Assembly (NCBI RefSeq): GCF_020144925.1
Contig: NZ_NSLC01000010.1
Coordinates: 62,001 to 126,000 of the forward strand
DNA from: Afifella sp. IM 167
Lineage (GTDB): Bacteria; Pseudomonadota; Alphaproteobacteria; Rhizobiales; Afifellaceae
DNA length: 64,000 nucleotides
Direction: 5' to 3'
A program made the translations under genes and the position numbers. The notes under the pieces were generated by a model. It saw only the letters and a program-made list of their open reading frames with translations. It did no database searches and was not told where the DNA came from. Within the stretch, counting starts at the first letter, position 1; each line of letters opens with the position of its first letter. Below are positions 1 through 7,795 of the stretch, piece after piece.

Positions 1-225
1 GGCGGTGACGATGCCGAGATTGGGCACCGTATCGCCGGCAAGCGCGGCCTTGTCGGCCCCGCCGCAGGCGGCAAAGCCATGGGCAAGGTTTCCGCAGGAC
101 AGCGTGCCCCGGCGCGGGCCAGCGTCGCACGCGGTGGCGATGCGCGCGAGATAGGCCTCGCGGCCGGCCTTCGAGCGCTCGGCGATGGCGGCGGTCACGG
201 CGGCGATTTCGGATCGGACGGACAT
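1..225 (-). CDS. edd: 6-phosphogluconate dehydratase, N-terminal part (cut by window edge)
   Basis: Only the first 75 codons are present; the gene runs off the left edge. Edd dehydrates 6-phosphogluconate to 2-keto-3-deoxy-6-phosphogluconate in the cytosolic Entner-Doudoroff pathway. The visible N-terminus carries the conserved Edd stretch R-G-x-L-S-C-G-N-L-A-H-G-F-A-A-C around residues 39-54, followed by L-A-G-D-T-V-P-N-L-G-I-V-T-A, which in the family leads to iron-sulfur ligands. The ATG at 223-225 lies 14 bases after the pgl stop, so it is the last gene of a zwf-pgl-edd operon. Identity is strong; completeness cannot be judged. Confidence 0.93.
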   Translation of the reverse strand, partial: MSVRSEIAAVTAAIAERSKAGREAYLARIATACDAGPRRGTLSCGNLAHGFAACGGADKAALAGDTVPNLGIVTA

Positions 226-239
226 CAGGCCTCCTGCCC

Positions 240-938
240 TCAAGGGGCGGTATAGATGTCGAGGGGGACTTCGCTCTGCCGCAGGATAGCGCGGATCGGC
301 ATTTCTTCGACCGGCCCCTCGCCGAGAGCGGCCTCCAGAACGGTGAGCTTGTCCTCTCCCTCCACATGCAGGATCAGCGAACGGGTCTTCAGGAGCGGGG
401 TCAGCGTGAAGGTGATGCGCGGCTCGCCGGCCGCCTCGGCCCGCATCGGCAGGAGCGGCATGTCGGTGACGGGGTCGATGGCGGCCGAAAGGTTGTCGCC
501 GCCGGGAAACCAGGAAGCCGTGTGCCCGTCGCCGCCCATGCCGAGGACGACGCTGGCGAAGGGAAGAAGCACGGTCTCCACATGCAGGATGGCCGCGCCC
601 ACCCCGTCCTCGGGCGTCGGCGCGCCCGTATAGAGCGGCACGAAACGCGCTGCCGCCGCCTTGGCGCGCAAAAGATGCTCGCGGGCGAGCCGCGCATTGG
701 AGCGCTCGTGATCGGCCGGCACCCAACGCTCGTCGACGAGCGTTATGGTGACATGCTCCCAGTCGAGATCGCGCAGGGCAAGCTTTTCGAAGAAGAGCTT
801 CGGGGTGGAGCCGCCGGAAACGGCAAGCGAGGCCTGCCCATCATCGTCGATGGCTCCCGAAAGCTCTTCGGCGACGCGGTCCGCAAGAGCCTCGGCAACG
901 GCTTCGCGGCCGGAATGATCGTGCCGATGGATGGTCAT
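240..938 (-). CDS. pgl: 6-phosphogluconolactonase
   Basis: A 232-residue cytosolic enzyme that hydrolyses 6-phosphogluconolactone to 6-phosphogluconate, the step between Zwf and Edd. Family motifs are visible: S-G-G-S-T-P (residues 41-46), V-D-E-R-W-V (68-73) and L-G-M-G-G-D-G-H-T-A-S (132-142), the last being the phosphate-binding and active-site loop. The length is normal. The open frame extends upstream, but the ATG at 936-938 overlaps the zwf stop as ATGA (935-938), the usual sign of translational coupling, so I start there. Confidence 0.96.
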   Translation of the reverse strand: MTIHRHDHSGREAVAEALADRVAEELSGAIDDDGQASLAVSGGSTPKLFFEKLALRDLDWEHVTITLVDERWVPADHERSNARLAREHLLRAKAAAARFVPLYTGAPTPEDGVGAAILHVETVLLPFASVVLGMGGDGHTASWFPGGDNLSAAIDPVTDMPLLPMRAEAAGEPRITFTLTPLLKTRSLILHVEGEDKLTVLEAALGEGPVEEMPIRAILRQSEVPLDIYTAP

Positions 939-2416
939 CGAATCGTGTCCTCGTGCCAGGTGCGCCCGTCCCGCTCGATCAGCGCGATCGCGGCGGAGGG
1001 TCCCCAGGTCCCGGCCGTATAGGCCGCCGGCGCCGAGCCGTCCTTGTCCCAGGCCTCGCGGATCGGATCGATCCATGCCCAGGCCGCCTCGACCTCGTCG
1101 CGGCGCATGAACAGGGTCTGGTTGCCGCGAATGACGTCGAGCAGCAGCCGCTCGTAGGCGTCGGGATAGCGCTCCTCGAAGGATTCGGCAAAGCTCATGT
1201 CGAGCGGCACATAGTTGAGGCGCATGCCGCCGGGCCCCGGATCCTTGATCATGATCCACTGCTTCACGCCCTCATCCGGCTGCAGGCGCAGGACGAGCCG
1301 GTTCTGCGAGATGACGCCGGAATCGCGCGGGAAGATCGAATGCGGGATGGCGCGGAAGGTGATGACGATCTCCGAGACGCGCTCGGCAAGGCGCTTGCCG
1401 GTCCTCAGATAGAAGGGCACCCCGGCCCAGCGCCAGTTGGCCACTTCCGCCTTGAGGGCGACGAAGGTCTCCGTGCGGCTCTTACCGGAGGCAAGCTCCT
1501 CCACATAGCCCGGCACCGCGCCGCCGTCGGAGGCGCCGGCGCGGTATTGCCCGCGCACCGTCAGCCGCTCGTAATTGTCCTCGTCGATCGGCTTCAGCGC
1601 CCGGATGACCTTCAGCTTCTCGTCGCGCACCGAATTGGCGTCGAAGACGTCGGGCGGCTCCATGGCGACGAGGCACAGAAGCTGCGTGAGGTGGTTCTGC
1701 ATCATGTCGCGAAGGGCGCCGGACGTGTCGTAATACTCGCCGCGCGACCCGACGCCGAGCGTCTCCGCCACGGTGATCTGCACATGGTCGATATGGGCGG
1801 AATTCCAGAGCGGCTCGAACAGCGTGTTGGCGAAGCGCAGCGCCATCAGGTTCTGCACGGTCTCCTTGCCGAGATAGTGGTCGATGCGGAAGATCTGGCT
1901 TTCCGAGAAGGCCGTCGCCACCGCATCGTTCACTTCCCTGGCCGAGGCGAGGTCGCGCCCCACCGGCTTTTCGATGACGACGCGGGAATTCTCCGTGACG
2001 AGACAATGGCGGCCGAGCCGCCGGCAGATATCGTCGAAGAGGTCTGGGCCCACGGCGAGGTAGAAAGCGCGGACGCGCTCGTTGCTGTCCCCGAGCTCGT
2101 TGCAGAGCTCGTCCCACCCCTCGTCGGCTTTCGCATCGAGCGAGCGGTAGGAGAGCATCTGCAGAAATTTCTGCATGACCTCGGCAGAGCCCGCATCCGG
2201 CTGGACGAACTCCCTCAGAGCCTCCTCGGTCATCGCCCGATACTCGTCGTCGGTCATCTTGCGGCGCGAGACGGCGACGATGCGGCTCTCTTCCGGGATC
2301 TGCCCGTCGAGCATGCGGTGATAGAGGGCCGGAAGCAGCTTGCGGCGGGCGAGATCGCCCGTGCCTCCGAAGACGACGTAGTCGAAGGGCTCGACCGGTA
2401 TGACGCGATAGGTCAT
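935..2416 (-). CDS. zwf: Glucose-6-phosphate 1-dehydrogenase
   Basis: A 493-residue oxidoreductase converting glucose 6-phosphate to the lactone while reducing NAD(P)+; first gene of the zwf-pgl-edd operon. The coenzyme-binding motif G-G-T-G-D-L-A-R-R-K is at residues 17-26, E-K-P-V-G at 149-153, and the substrate signature R-I-D-H-Y-L-G-K-E at 177-185 contains the catalytic His. The frame is open far upstream, but homologues begin close to this ATG (2414-2416), and the upstream part overlaps the divergent ABC gene. The 116-base gap to that gene should hold the operon promoter; I saw no clear operator. Confidence 0.97.
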   Translation of the reverse strand: MTYRVIPVEPFDYVVFGGTGDLARRKLLPALYHRMLDGQIPEESRIVAVSRRKMTDDEYRAMTEEALREFVQPDAGSAEVMQKFLQMLSYRSLDAKADEGWDELCNELGDSNERVRAFYLAVGPDLFDDICRRLGRHCLVTENSRVVIEKPVGRDLASAREVNDAVATAFSESQIFRIDHYLGKETVQNLMALRFANTLFEPLWNSAHIDHVQITVAETLGVGSRGEYYDTSGALRDMMQNHLTQLLCLVAMEPPDVFDANSVRDEKLKVIRALKPIDEDNYERLTVRGQYRAGASDGGAVPGYVEELASGKSRTETFVALKAEVANWRWAGVPFYLRTGKRLAERVSEIVITFRAIPHSIFPRDSGVISQNRLVLRLQPDEGVKQWIMIKDPGPGGMRLNYVPLDMSFAESFEERYPDAYERLLLDVIRGNQTLFMRRDEVEAAWAWIDPIREAWDKDGSAPAAYTAGTWGPSAAIALIERDGRTWHEDTIR

Positions 2417-2532
2417 GAAGAAATGCCTTGGGAAGAAAGGATGAGTGAATGGACAGCGCTCATGGCAGGCTCGATTCCGGCGACGCGGTGATGCGGGCTC
2501 GGCATAGGATGGACACCTGTGGTGAAAGGGCA

Positions 2533-3333
2533 ATGAAGGCAAGCGGCGCGGCGATCGCGGCCGAGAGCCTCGGCAAGGTGTTCCCGGACGGGCTGGAGAC
2601 GCTGCGCGATATCTCGCTTCGCGTGGAGCCCGGAGAATTCGTCGCCCTGCTCGGCCCGTCGGGTTGCGGGAAGACGACGCTCCTGCGCCTCGTGGCGGGC
2701 CTGGAAGCCCCGACGGCGGGCCGGCTGAGCGTCGACCACGCGGCCTCGGGCGGGGCGCCGGAAATCGGCTATGTCTTCCAGACGCCGACCCTGATGCCCT
2801 GGGCAAGCCTTGCCGAGAATATCCGCCTGCCGCTGACGCTCCGCCATGTGCCGCGGCGCGAGGCGGACCGTTCCGTCGCCGAGGCGCTGGAAAGGGTCGG
2901 GCTTGCCGATTTTGCCAAGACGCTGCCCTCCCGTCTTTCCGGCGGCATGGCGATGCGCGCCTCGCTGGCGCGCGCCCTCGTCACCCGGCCCGATCTCCTG
3001 CTTCTCGACGAGCCCTTCGCCGCGCTCGACGAGATGACGCGCTTCCGCCTCGGCGAGGAGCTTTCGGCGCTGCAGGCCGAGCTTGGCTTCACGGTGCTGT
3101 TCGTGACGCACTCGGTCTACGAGGCGGCTTTCCTCGCCGCCCGCGTCCTGGTCTTCTCCTCGCGTCCGGGCAGGATCGTCGGCGAGGCTGAAAACGCCGC
3201 GCCGATGCCGCGCCAGCCGGAGCATCGCAGCGAGGCTGCCTTTCAGACGGTTGTGGAAGAGTTGCGCCGGCTCCTGTCGGAAGGAAGCGCATCTTCTTCC
3301 CCCTCGAGACCGGCGCCGCAGAACATGTCGTAG
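2533..3333 (+). CDS. ABC transporter ATP-binding protein (NitT/TauT/SsuB type), apparently orphan
   Basis: A 266-residue ABC ATPase resembling the nitrate/sulfonate/taurine importer group. Walker A G-P-S-G-C-G-K-T is at 41-48, the Q-loop glutamine at 83, the signature L-S-G-G-M at 135-139, Walker B L-L-L-L-D-E-P at 155-161 and the switch His at 193, so it looks catalytically intact. The ATG at 2533 has GTGAAAGGG just upstream; longer starts are possible. No permease or binding protein lies beside it, so the substrate is unknown. Its last 91 bases overlap, antisense, the 3' end of the ArsR gene on the other strand. Confidence 0.88.
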   Translation: MKASGAAIAAESLGKVFPDGLETLRDISLRVEPGEFVALLGPSGCGKTTLLRLVAGLEAPTAGRLSVDHAASGGAPEIGYVFQTPTLMPWASLAENIRLPLTLRHVPRREADRSVAEALERVGLADFAKTLPSRLSGGMAMRASLARALVTRPDLLLLDEPFAALDEMTRFRLGEELSALQAELGFTVLFVTHSVYEAAFLAARVLVFSSRPGRIVGEAENAAPMPRQPEHRSEAAFQTVVEELRRLLSEGSASSSPSRPAPQNMS

Positions 3334-3650
3334 ACGACCTCGATGATGCGACGCGCCTTGCCGGAAGTGATGCTGTAGTAGATAGCCTTGCCGTCCCGCC
3401 TGGTGGCGACGAGGCCTTCCAGCCTCAGCCTTGCCAGCTGCTGCGAGACCGTCGGCTGGCGCAGCGCCAGAAGGTTCTCCAGCTCGGTCACGGACTTTTC
3501 ACCCTCCGCGAGGTGACAGAGGATCATCAACCGGCTCTCATGCGAGAGCGCCTTGAGGAAATCGCTTGCCGCCTTGGCCTTGTCGGCCATGCGCGGCAGT
3601 TCGGACTCGTCAAGGACATCGTCTTGTGCAATCCGGGTGGCAGGCGGCAT
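3243..3650 (-). CDS. ArsR-family repressor with SqrR/BigR-type cysteine pair
   Basis: A 135-residue winged-helix repressor. The helix-turn-helix is around residues 52-82 (V-T-E-L-E-N-L-L ... P-T-V-S-Q-Q-L-A-R-L-R) and the wing follows at T-R-R-D-G-K-A-I-Y-Y-S. It has exactly two cysteines, C45 (M-I-L-C-H-L) and C111 (D-M-F-C-G), 66 residues apart. That equals the spacing of the dithiol pair C41/C107 in SqrR, a persulfide sensor; BigR is a close relative. It faces a CcdA-type gene across a 198-base gap. Function as a reactive-sulfur or redox sensor is inferred; its 3' end overlaps the ABC ATPase gene. Confidence 0.85.
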   Translation of the reverse strand: MPPATRIAQDDVLDESELPRMADKAKAASDFLKALSHESRLMILCHLAEGEKSVTELENLLALRQPTVSQQLARLRLEGLVATRRDGKAIYYSITSGKARRIIEVVYDMFCGAGLEGEEDALPSDRSRRNSSTTV

Positions 3651-3766
3651 GTGTTTTTCGCTCGCTCAGGCTCAGTGATCGGGCTGGCCGCGTCCAAATG
3701 CGACAGAGCGGCACCTCGGCAGGTCAATGCGTTACGCCCACAAATACACTATCTTGTCCGTCTTTA

Positions 3767-3783
3767 GAACGTCTTCAACGTTC
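3767..3783. promoter_or_regulatory. Inverted repeat, candidate operator of the ArsR-family repressor
   Basis: A perfect 6-base inverted repeat (GAACGT, five-base spacer, ACGTTC) sits in the AT-richer part of the gap between the divergent repressor gene and the CcdA gene, 65 bases before the latter's start. Position and symmetry suit a dimeric ArsR-family repressor. Binding is inferred; the sequence is not the AT-rich BigR box I know of. Confidence 0.35.
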
Positions 3784-3848
3784 GGCTAGGGACCAATAAC
3801 CCGGGGGCGCGTCGGGGGCGGCGCGCAGATGCCGGGAGAGGAGAGACC

Positions 3849-4586
3849 GTGCTCGACATCACCTGGATCGGCGCCTTCATCGGTGGGCTGCTGTCCTTCG
3901 TTTCGCCCTGCGTTCTGCCCATCGTACCGGCCTCGCTCTGCTTCATCGCCGGCGTCTCGCTGGAAGAGCTTTCGGGCGAGGGCAAGGTGCCGCCCGGGCT
4001 GACGCAAAAGGTCTTCGCCGCCGCCCTCGCCTTCGTTCTCGGCTTCACCACCGTCTTCGTGCTTCTCGGTATGACGGCCTCCGGCATCGGCCAGCTTCTC
4101 GCCCAGTACAAGAACTGGCTCGCCATCGCCGCGGGCATCGTCATCATCGGCTTCGGCCTGCACTTCCTCGGCGTCTTCCGCATCGGCCTGTTCTACCGCG
4201 AGGCCCGCTTCCAGGTGCGCGACAAGCCTCCCGGCCTCCTCGGCGCCTATCTTATCGGCCTTGCCTTCGCCTTCGGCTGGACTCCCTGTGTCGGCCCGGC
4301 CCTCGGTACCATCCTGGCGCTTGCCGGCCGCGAGGGCTCGGCGCCGGAGGGCGCGCTCCTCCTCTTCATCTACGGGATGGGGATGGGCCTGCCCTTCCTG
4401 CTGGCCGCCGCCTTCGCCGGACCGTTCCTCAAATGGGCCTCCGGCTTCCGCCGCCACATGGGCACGGTGGAAAAGGCGATGGGCGGCCTCCTCGTCCTGA
4501 CCGGCATCCTGTTTCTGACCGGCGACATGGCGAGCCTTTCCTACTGGCTTCTGGAGACGTTCCCGACGCTGCAGGCCGTCGGCTGA
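3849..4586 (+). CDS. CcdA-family thiol-reducing membrane protein
   Basis: A 245-residue inner-membrane protein with about six transmembrane segments, homologous to CcdA/DsbD-beta, which carries reducing equivalents from cytoplasmic thioredoxin to periplasmic thiols. The paired redox cysteines are visible: S-P-C-V-L-P (C21, helix 1) and W-T-P-C-V-G-P (C147, helix 4). The start is GTG at 3849, supported by a strong GGAGAGGAGAG ribosome site. It is divergent from a SqrR/BigR-like repressor, so control by reactive sulfur is plausible. It could instead serve cytochrome c maturation; no ccm genes are nearby. It ends nine bases from the convergent kinase gene. Confidence 0.9.
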   Translation: MLDITWIGAFIGGLLSFVSPCVLPIVPASLCFIAGVSLEELSGEGKVPPGLTQKVFAAALAFVLGFTTVFVLLGMTASGIGQLLAQYKNWLAIAAGIVIIGFGLHFLGVFRIGLFYREARFQVRDKPPGLLGAYLIGLAFAFGWTPCVGPALGTILALAGREGSAPEGALLLFIYGMGMGLPFLLAAAFAGPFLKWASGFRRHMGTVEKAMGGLLVLTGILFLTGDMASLSYWLLETFPTLQAVG

Positions 4587-4595
4587 ACGAATGCC

Positions 4596-5519
4596 CTACG
4601 GGGCCGTGTCGCATTCGCGGCGGGGCACGATGGCACCGCGGTGCATGATCACGTGCCGGGCGAGCGCATCGCCGCGTGCGACCGCCTCCTCAGGGGAGAG
4701 GCCGGCGATGCGGGCGGCAAGATAGGCGGCGTTGAAGCTATCTCCCGCCGCTGTCGTGTCGACCGGCGCGACGCGCTCAGGCAGATCGATCGTCCTCGCG
4801 CAGCCATCGGCCCACAGGACGATCTCGCCGCCGCCATTCTTCATCACGACCTCTTCCGCCCCGTATCCGGCGAGCCGGCCAGCGACATCGTCCCCCTCGC
4901 CGAGGCCCCAGAGGAGACGCTCGTCGTCGCCGGAGGGAAGCAGCAGCGAAGCGAGCGGCAGAAAGCGGCGATAGACTTCGCGCGCGCGCTCGATGTCGCC
5001 ACCCCAGAGCGCGGGCCGGAAATTGCCGTCGAACGCGATCTTCGTGCCGGCCGCCCGGGCCGCTTCCAGTGCGTCATGGAAGCAGGAAAGGCCGGTATCG
5101 GAATAGATGCCGAGGGTGATACCGGAGAAATAGACCCATTCGGCCGAGGCCATCGCCTCGACCACCCTTTCGGCGCCATCGAGTTCGAAAAGCTGGCGCG
5201 CCGGTGCGTTCTGGCGCCAGTAAAAGAAGCGTCGCTCGCCCGCCGCATCGATGTCGATGGCGTAAAGGCCCGGCAGGCGGCCCGGGACGGTGAGGACCGC
5301 GTCGGTCGCCACGCCCTCGGCGCGGGCAAGATCGAGGATCGCTTCGGAGAACGGATCACCCTCGCCGAGCGCCGTGGCATAGCCGGCCGCGACCCCTTCG
5401 CGCGCGAGGTAGACGGCGGTGTTGAAGGTGTCGCCGCCATAACGCAGGCCGCAGCCGCCGCCCGCCTCCTTCAACAGCTCCACCATGCACTCGCCGATCG
5501 CAAGAACGCTGCCGCCCAT
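4596..5519 (-). CDS. kdgK: PfkB-family sugar kinase, probable 2-keto-3-deoxygluconate kinase
   Basis: A 307-residue ribokinase-fold kinase. KdgK phosphorylates 2-keto-3-deoxygluconate so that it can enter the Entner-Doudoroff pathway encoded nearby. Seen: substrate motif G-G-D-T-F-N (28-33), W-R-Q-N-A-P-A-R (101-108), typical of KDG kinases, and PfkB signature 2 D-T-T-A-A-G-D-S-F-N (254-263) with the catalytic Asp at 260. The ATG at 5517-5519 has a strong GGAGGAAGG ribosome site; the frame is open further upstream, but that part overlaps the MFS gene. Ribokinase or fructokinase activity is not excluded. Confidence 0.85.
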   Translation of the reverse strand: MGGSVLAIGECMVELLKEAGGGCGLRYGGDTFNTAVYLAREGVAAGYATALGEGDPFSEAILDLARAEGVATDAVLTVPGRLPGLYAIDIDAAGERRFFYWRQNAPARQLFELDGAERVVEAMASAEWVYFSGITLGIYSDTGLSCFHDALEAARAAGTKIAFDGNFRPALWGGDIERAREVYRRFLPLASLLLPSGDDERLLWGLGEGDDVAGRLAGYGAEEVVMKNGGGEIVLWADGCARTIDLPERVAPVDTTAAGDSFNAAYLAARIAGLSPEEAVARGDALARHVIMHRGAIVPRRECDTAP

Positions 5520-5547
5520 GCCTTCCTCCGCCTTTTGCGCCCGCCTT

Positions 5548-6750
5548 CTACATGGAATCCGGCAGGTAGCGCCAGGAAACCAGGGCCGCGAGGAGCGTGA
5601 AGAGGGCGAGCGCGATGAACACGGCATCGAGGCCGAAGAAGCCGAGGATGACCGCGTAGACCGCGGGCGGCAGCAGCTCGGAGAGTTCGAGATTCGTGCG
5701 ATAGACGGAGGTCATCTGCGCCCGCTCGTAGGAATGCACCGCGCGCAGGAACGGTGCATTGCCGACAGCGTCGAGCCCGACGGCGAAGAGCGCGCCGGAC
5801 AGGAGAAAGAAGGCGGCGAACCAGGGGCTTGCGACCCCGAAAAGGCCGGCCGCCATCGCCGCCGCGAAGATGCCGAGGAAACAGAGGGGAACGACGCGCC
5901 GCACGCCGAGCCTGGCGCCGAGGCGGCCCCAGGCGAGCGCGCTGAACAGGAGCATGTTGGCGGCCGAGACGACGAGGCCGCCGGCGAGCTTTCCCTCGCC
6001 CGTCGCCACCATCAGGATCGGCGCATAGATGTAGAGCGTGTTCCAGTAGCAGGAGCGCGTAAAGGCGATGAACCAGGCGAGCCGCAGGCGCGGCTGGCGG
6101 ATGAACGAGCCGATATTGGCGACGGGGTTCGCCGGCTTGATCCGGCCCGGCACGATCGCCTTGTTGTCGGAGAGGCGAAAGAACCAGAAGGTGGCAAGCA
6201 GCACGGCCGCGCAGGCCGCCGACCACAGATAGGGGGCGGCGACGCCGTAGCGCGTGTAGAGGAAGACGCCGAAGCCGGGACCGAGCGACCAGGAGAGCGT
6301 CGCCGCCGCCATCCTCAGCGATTCCGATCGCACCACGTCCTGCTTTCGGATGAAATCCATGATGTAGAGGTTGAGCGTCACGGCGAGCGAGCTCGCCCCG
6401 AAGACGCGCAGGAACATGCCGGCCGCCTGGCCCTCGATCGTGTAGGCCGCGAAGGCTGCGCAGGCACCGATGAGCGACAGCGCGCCGAGCGTATAGACAC
6501 GCCGGCGGGCGATCTTCTGCACCAGGACCGGGATCATCAGCGTCGCACCCAGCGAGGCGATGCCGACGAGCGTGTAGAGAAGCGAGACGGCCTGTTCGTC
6601 CTTGAGGAGGTCGTAGGCCTCTATCGGGATGACGCTGGTGATGGAGGCGCGCGACAGCGATTCGATCGCGAACAGGATGGCGAAGGCGCGCGCGCCCGGT
6701 TCCCGTACCGCCGTCCGCAGCCAGATCGGCTGGCGCACGCTCATCGCCAT
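5548..6750 (-). CDS. Major facilitator superfamily transporter
   Basis: A 400-residue polytopic inner-membrane protein with about 12 hydrophobic segments. The basic loop Q-K-I-A-R-R-R-V-Y about a fifth of the way in resembles the MFS loop between helices 2 and 3. It lies 28 bases upstream of the sugar kinase on the same strand, so the two may be co-transcribed and it may carry a sugar or sugar acid; that is inference only. I start at the ATG at 6748-6750 (GGAG about ten bases upstream) rather than at an earlier TTG; a second in-frame ATG follows six bases later. Confidence 0.82.
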   Translation of the reverse strand: MAMSVRQPIWLRTAVREPGARAFAILFAIESLSRASITSVIPIEAYDLLKDEQAVSLLYTLVGIASLGATLMIPVLVQKIARRRVYTLGALSLIGACAAFAAYTIEGQAAGMFLRVFGASSLAVTLNLYIMDFIRKQDVVRSESLRMAAATLSWSLGPGFGVFLYTRYGVAAPYLWSAACAAVLLATFWFFRLSDNKAIVPGRIKPANPVANIGSFIRQPRLRLAWFIAFTRSCYWNTLYIYAPILMVATGEGKLAGGLVVSAANMLLFSALAWGRLGARLGVRRVVPLCFLGIFAAAMAAGLFGVASPWFAAFFLLSGALFAVGLDAVGNAPFLRAVHSYERAQMTSVYRTNLELSELLPPAVYAVILGFFGLDAVFIALALFTLLAALVSWRYLPDSM

Positions 6751-6909
6751 GTGATGAAGGCTCCGACCGGCCGCCAAACGCGGCCGCTAGCCATTCGCTC
6801 TAGTCAGTTTCCGTTGCGGATTGAAGCGCTTCGAGCGCCCGTCTCGTCGCTTTTTTGCGCCGCCTGGCGTTCCGGCGGAGCCCGGTCCGATCAGTCGAAA
6901 TCGGCCGGA

Positions 6910-7224
6910 TCAGTCGAAATTCGGGGCGAGGCGCACGGTCAGGCCGTCAAGTTCCTCCGACATCAGGATCTGGCAGGACAGGCGGGAATTGTCTTCCACC
7001 GCGAAGGCTTCGTCGAGCCGGTCGACCTCCTCCTCGTGCGGAGGATGGATCTTCTCCTGCCATTCCGGCTCCACGTAGACATGGCAGGTGGCGCAGGCGC
7101 AGGCCCCGCCGCATTCGGCTTTGATCGGCAGCCCCCAGTCGCGGATGATCTCCATCACCCGCCACCCGGGGAGCGCTTCCAGCGCGTGCATCGCGCCGGC
7201 TTCGTCAATCACATTGATCTTCAT
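6910..7224 (-). CDS. [2Fe-2S] ferredoxin, adrenodoxin/ISC type, in the sulfate-reduction operon
   Basis: A 104-residue soluble electron carrier. Cluster ligands follow the vertebrate/adrenodoxin pattern: C38, C44, C47 (C-x5-C-x2-C) and C84. An extra C42 lies inside the loop. It is the last gene of the cysG-cysI-cysH run, nine bases after the DUF934 gene. No CysJ flavoprotein is encoded in this stretch, so this ferredoxin is a candidate electron donor to the siroheme sulfite reductase or to APS reduction; that link is inferred from position. Its stop codon lies in a 13-base direct repeat with a copy just downstream. Confidence 0.9.
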   Translation of the reverse strand: MKINVIDEAGAMHALEALPGWRVMEIIRDWGLPIKAECGGACACATCHVYVEPEWQEKIHPPHEEEVDRLDEAFAVEDNSRLSCQILMSEELDGLTVRLAPNFD

Positions 7225-7233
7225 GATGTCCCG

Positions 7234-7764
7234 TCAGGCCTTTTCGGCGTTCTTGATGGCCGGCCGGCGCGCCCAGGAGCGTCCCGCCACCGGGGCTTCC
7301 TCGCCCTGCGCCGGCTGGTAGTAGAGGTCGATCGAGGGCATCTCGCCCTTTGCGAGAGAGCCGAGCGTCGGCTGGTGGCCGATGAGAAAGGCATCGAAGC
7401 CGCAGCGCAGCATCAGCGGGATCTGGTCGAGGATGACGTCGCCCACCGCCCGGATCTCGCCGGCAAAGCCGTGCCTCCTGCGCAGGATCTCCGCCTTGGA
7501 AAAGGAGCGCCCGTCCGAAAAGCGGGGAAAATCGAGCGCGATCAGCTCCAGCCCGGCCAGATGCGGCACGAGGAGGTCGATCGCCTCGCCGGCGCCGAGC
7601 AGCGCCCCCACCGGGGCGAGCCGGGCCTCCGCCGCGATTTCCTCGAGCCGGGCCGCGGGCACGATCACTTTCTCCTCGGCGGGGATAGCCTCCTCCGCCG
7701 TCACGATCCGCCATTCGTCCGCGGCAAAGCCGGCGCGGCGCCACAGGCGCGTATTCTCGCTCAT
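7234..7764 (-). CDS. DUF934 family protein of the cys operon
   Basis: A 176-residue soluble protein of the DUF934 family, regularly found next to cysH/cysI in proteobacteria and thought to assist sulfite reduction, though its biochemistry is not established. The family core is visible in the second half: I-A-L-D-F-P-R-F-S-D-G-R-S-F-S-K-A followed by G-E-I-R-A-V-G-D-V-I-L-D-Q. It lies between cysH (31-base gap) and the ferredoxin gene (9-base gap) on the same strand, consistent with one transcript. There is no signal peptide and no metal-binding cysteine cluster. Confidence 0.88.
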   Translation of the reverse strand: MSENTRLWRRAGFAADEWRIVTAEEAIPAEEKVIVPAARLEEIAAEARLAPVGALLGAGEAIDLLVPHLAGLELIALDFPRFSDGRSFSKAEILRRRHGFAGEIRAVGDVILDQIPLMLRCGFDAFLIGHQPTLGSLAKGEMPSIDLYYQPAQGEEAPVAGRSWARRPAIKNAEKA

Positions 7765-7795
7765 CTCGTCTCTTCCGTGATTGCGTTGCCCGGCC

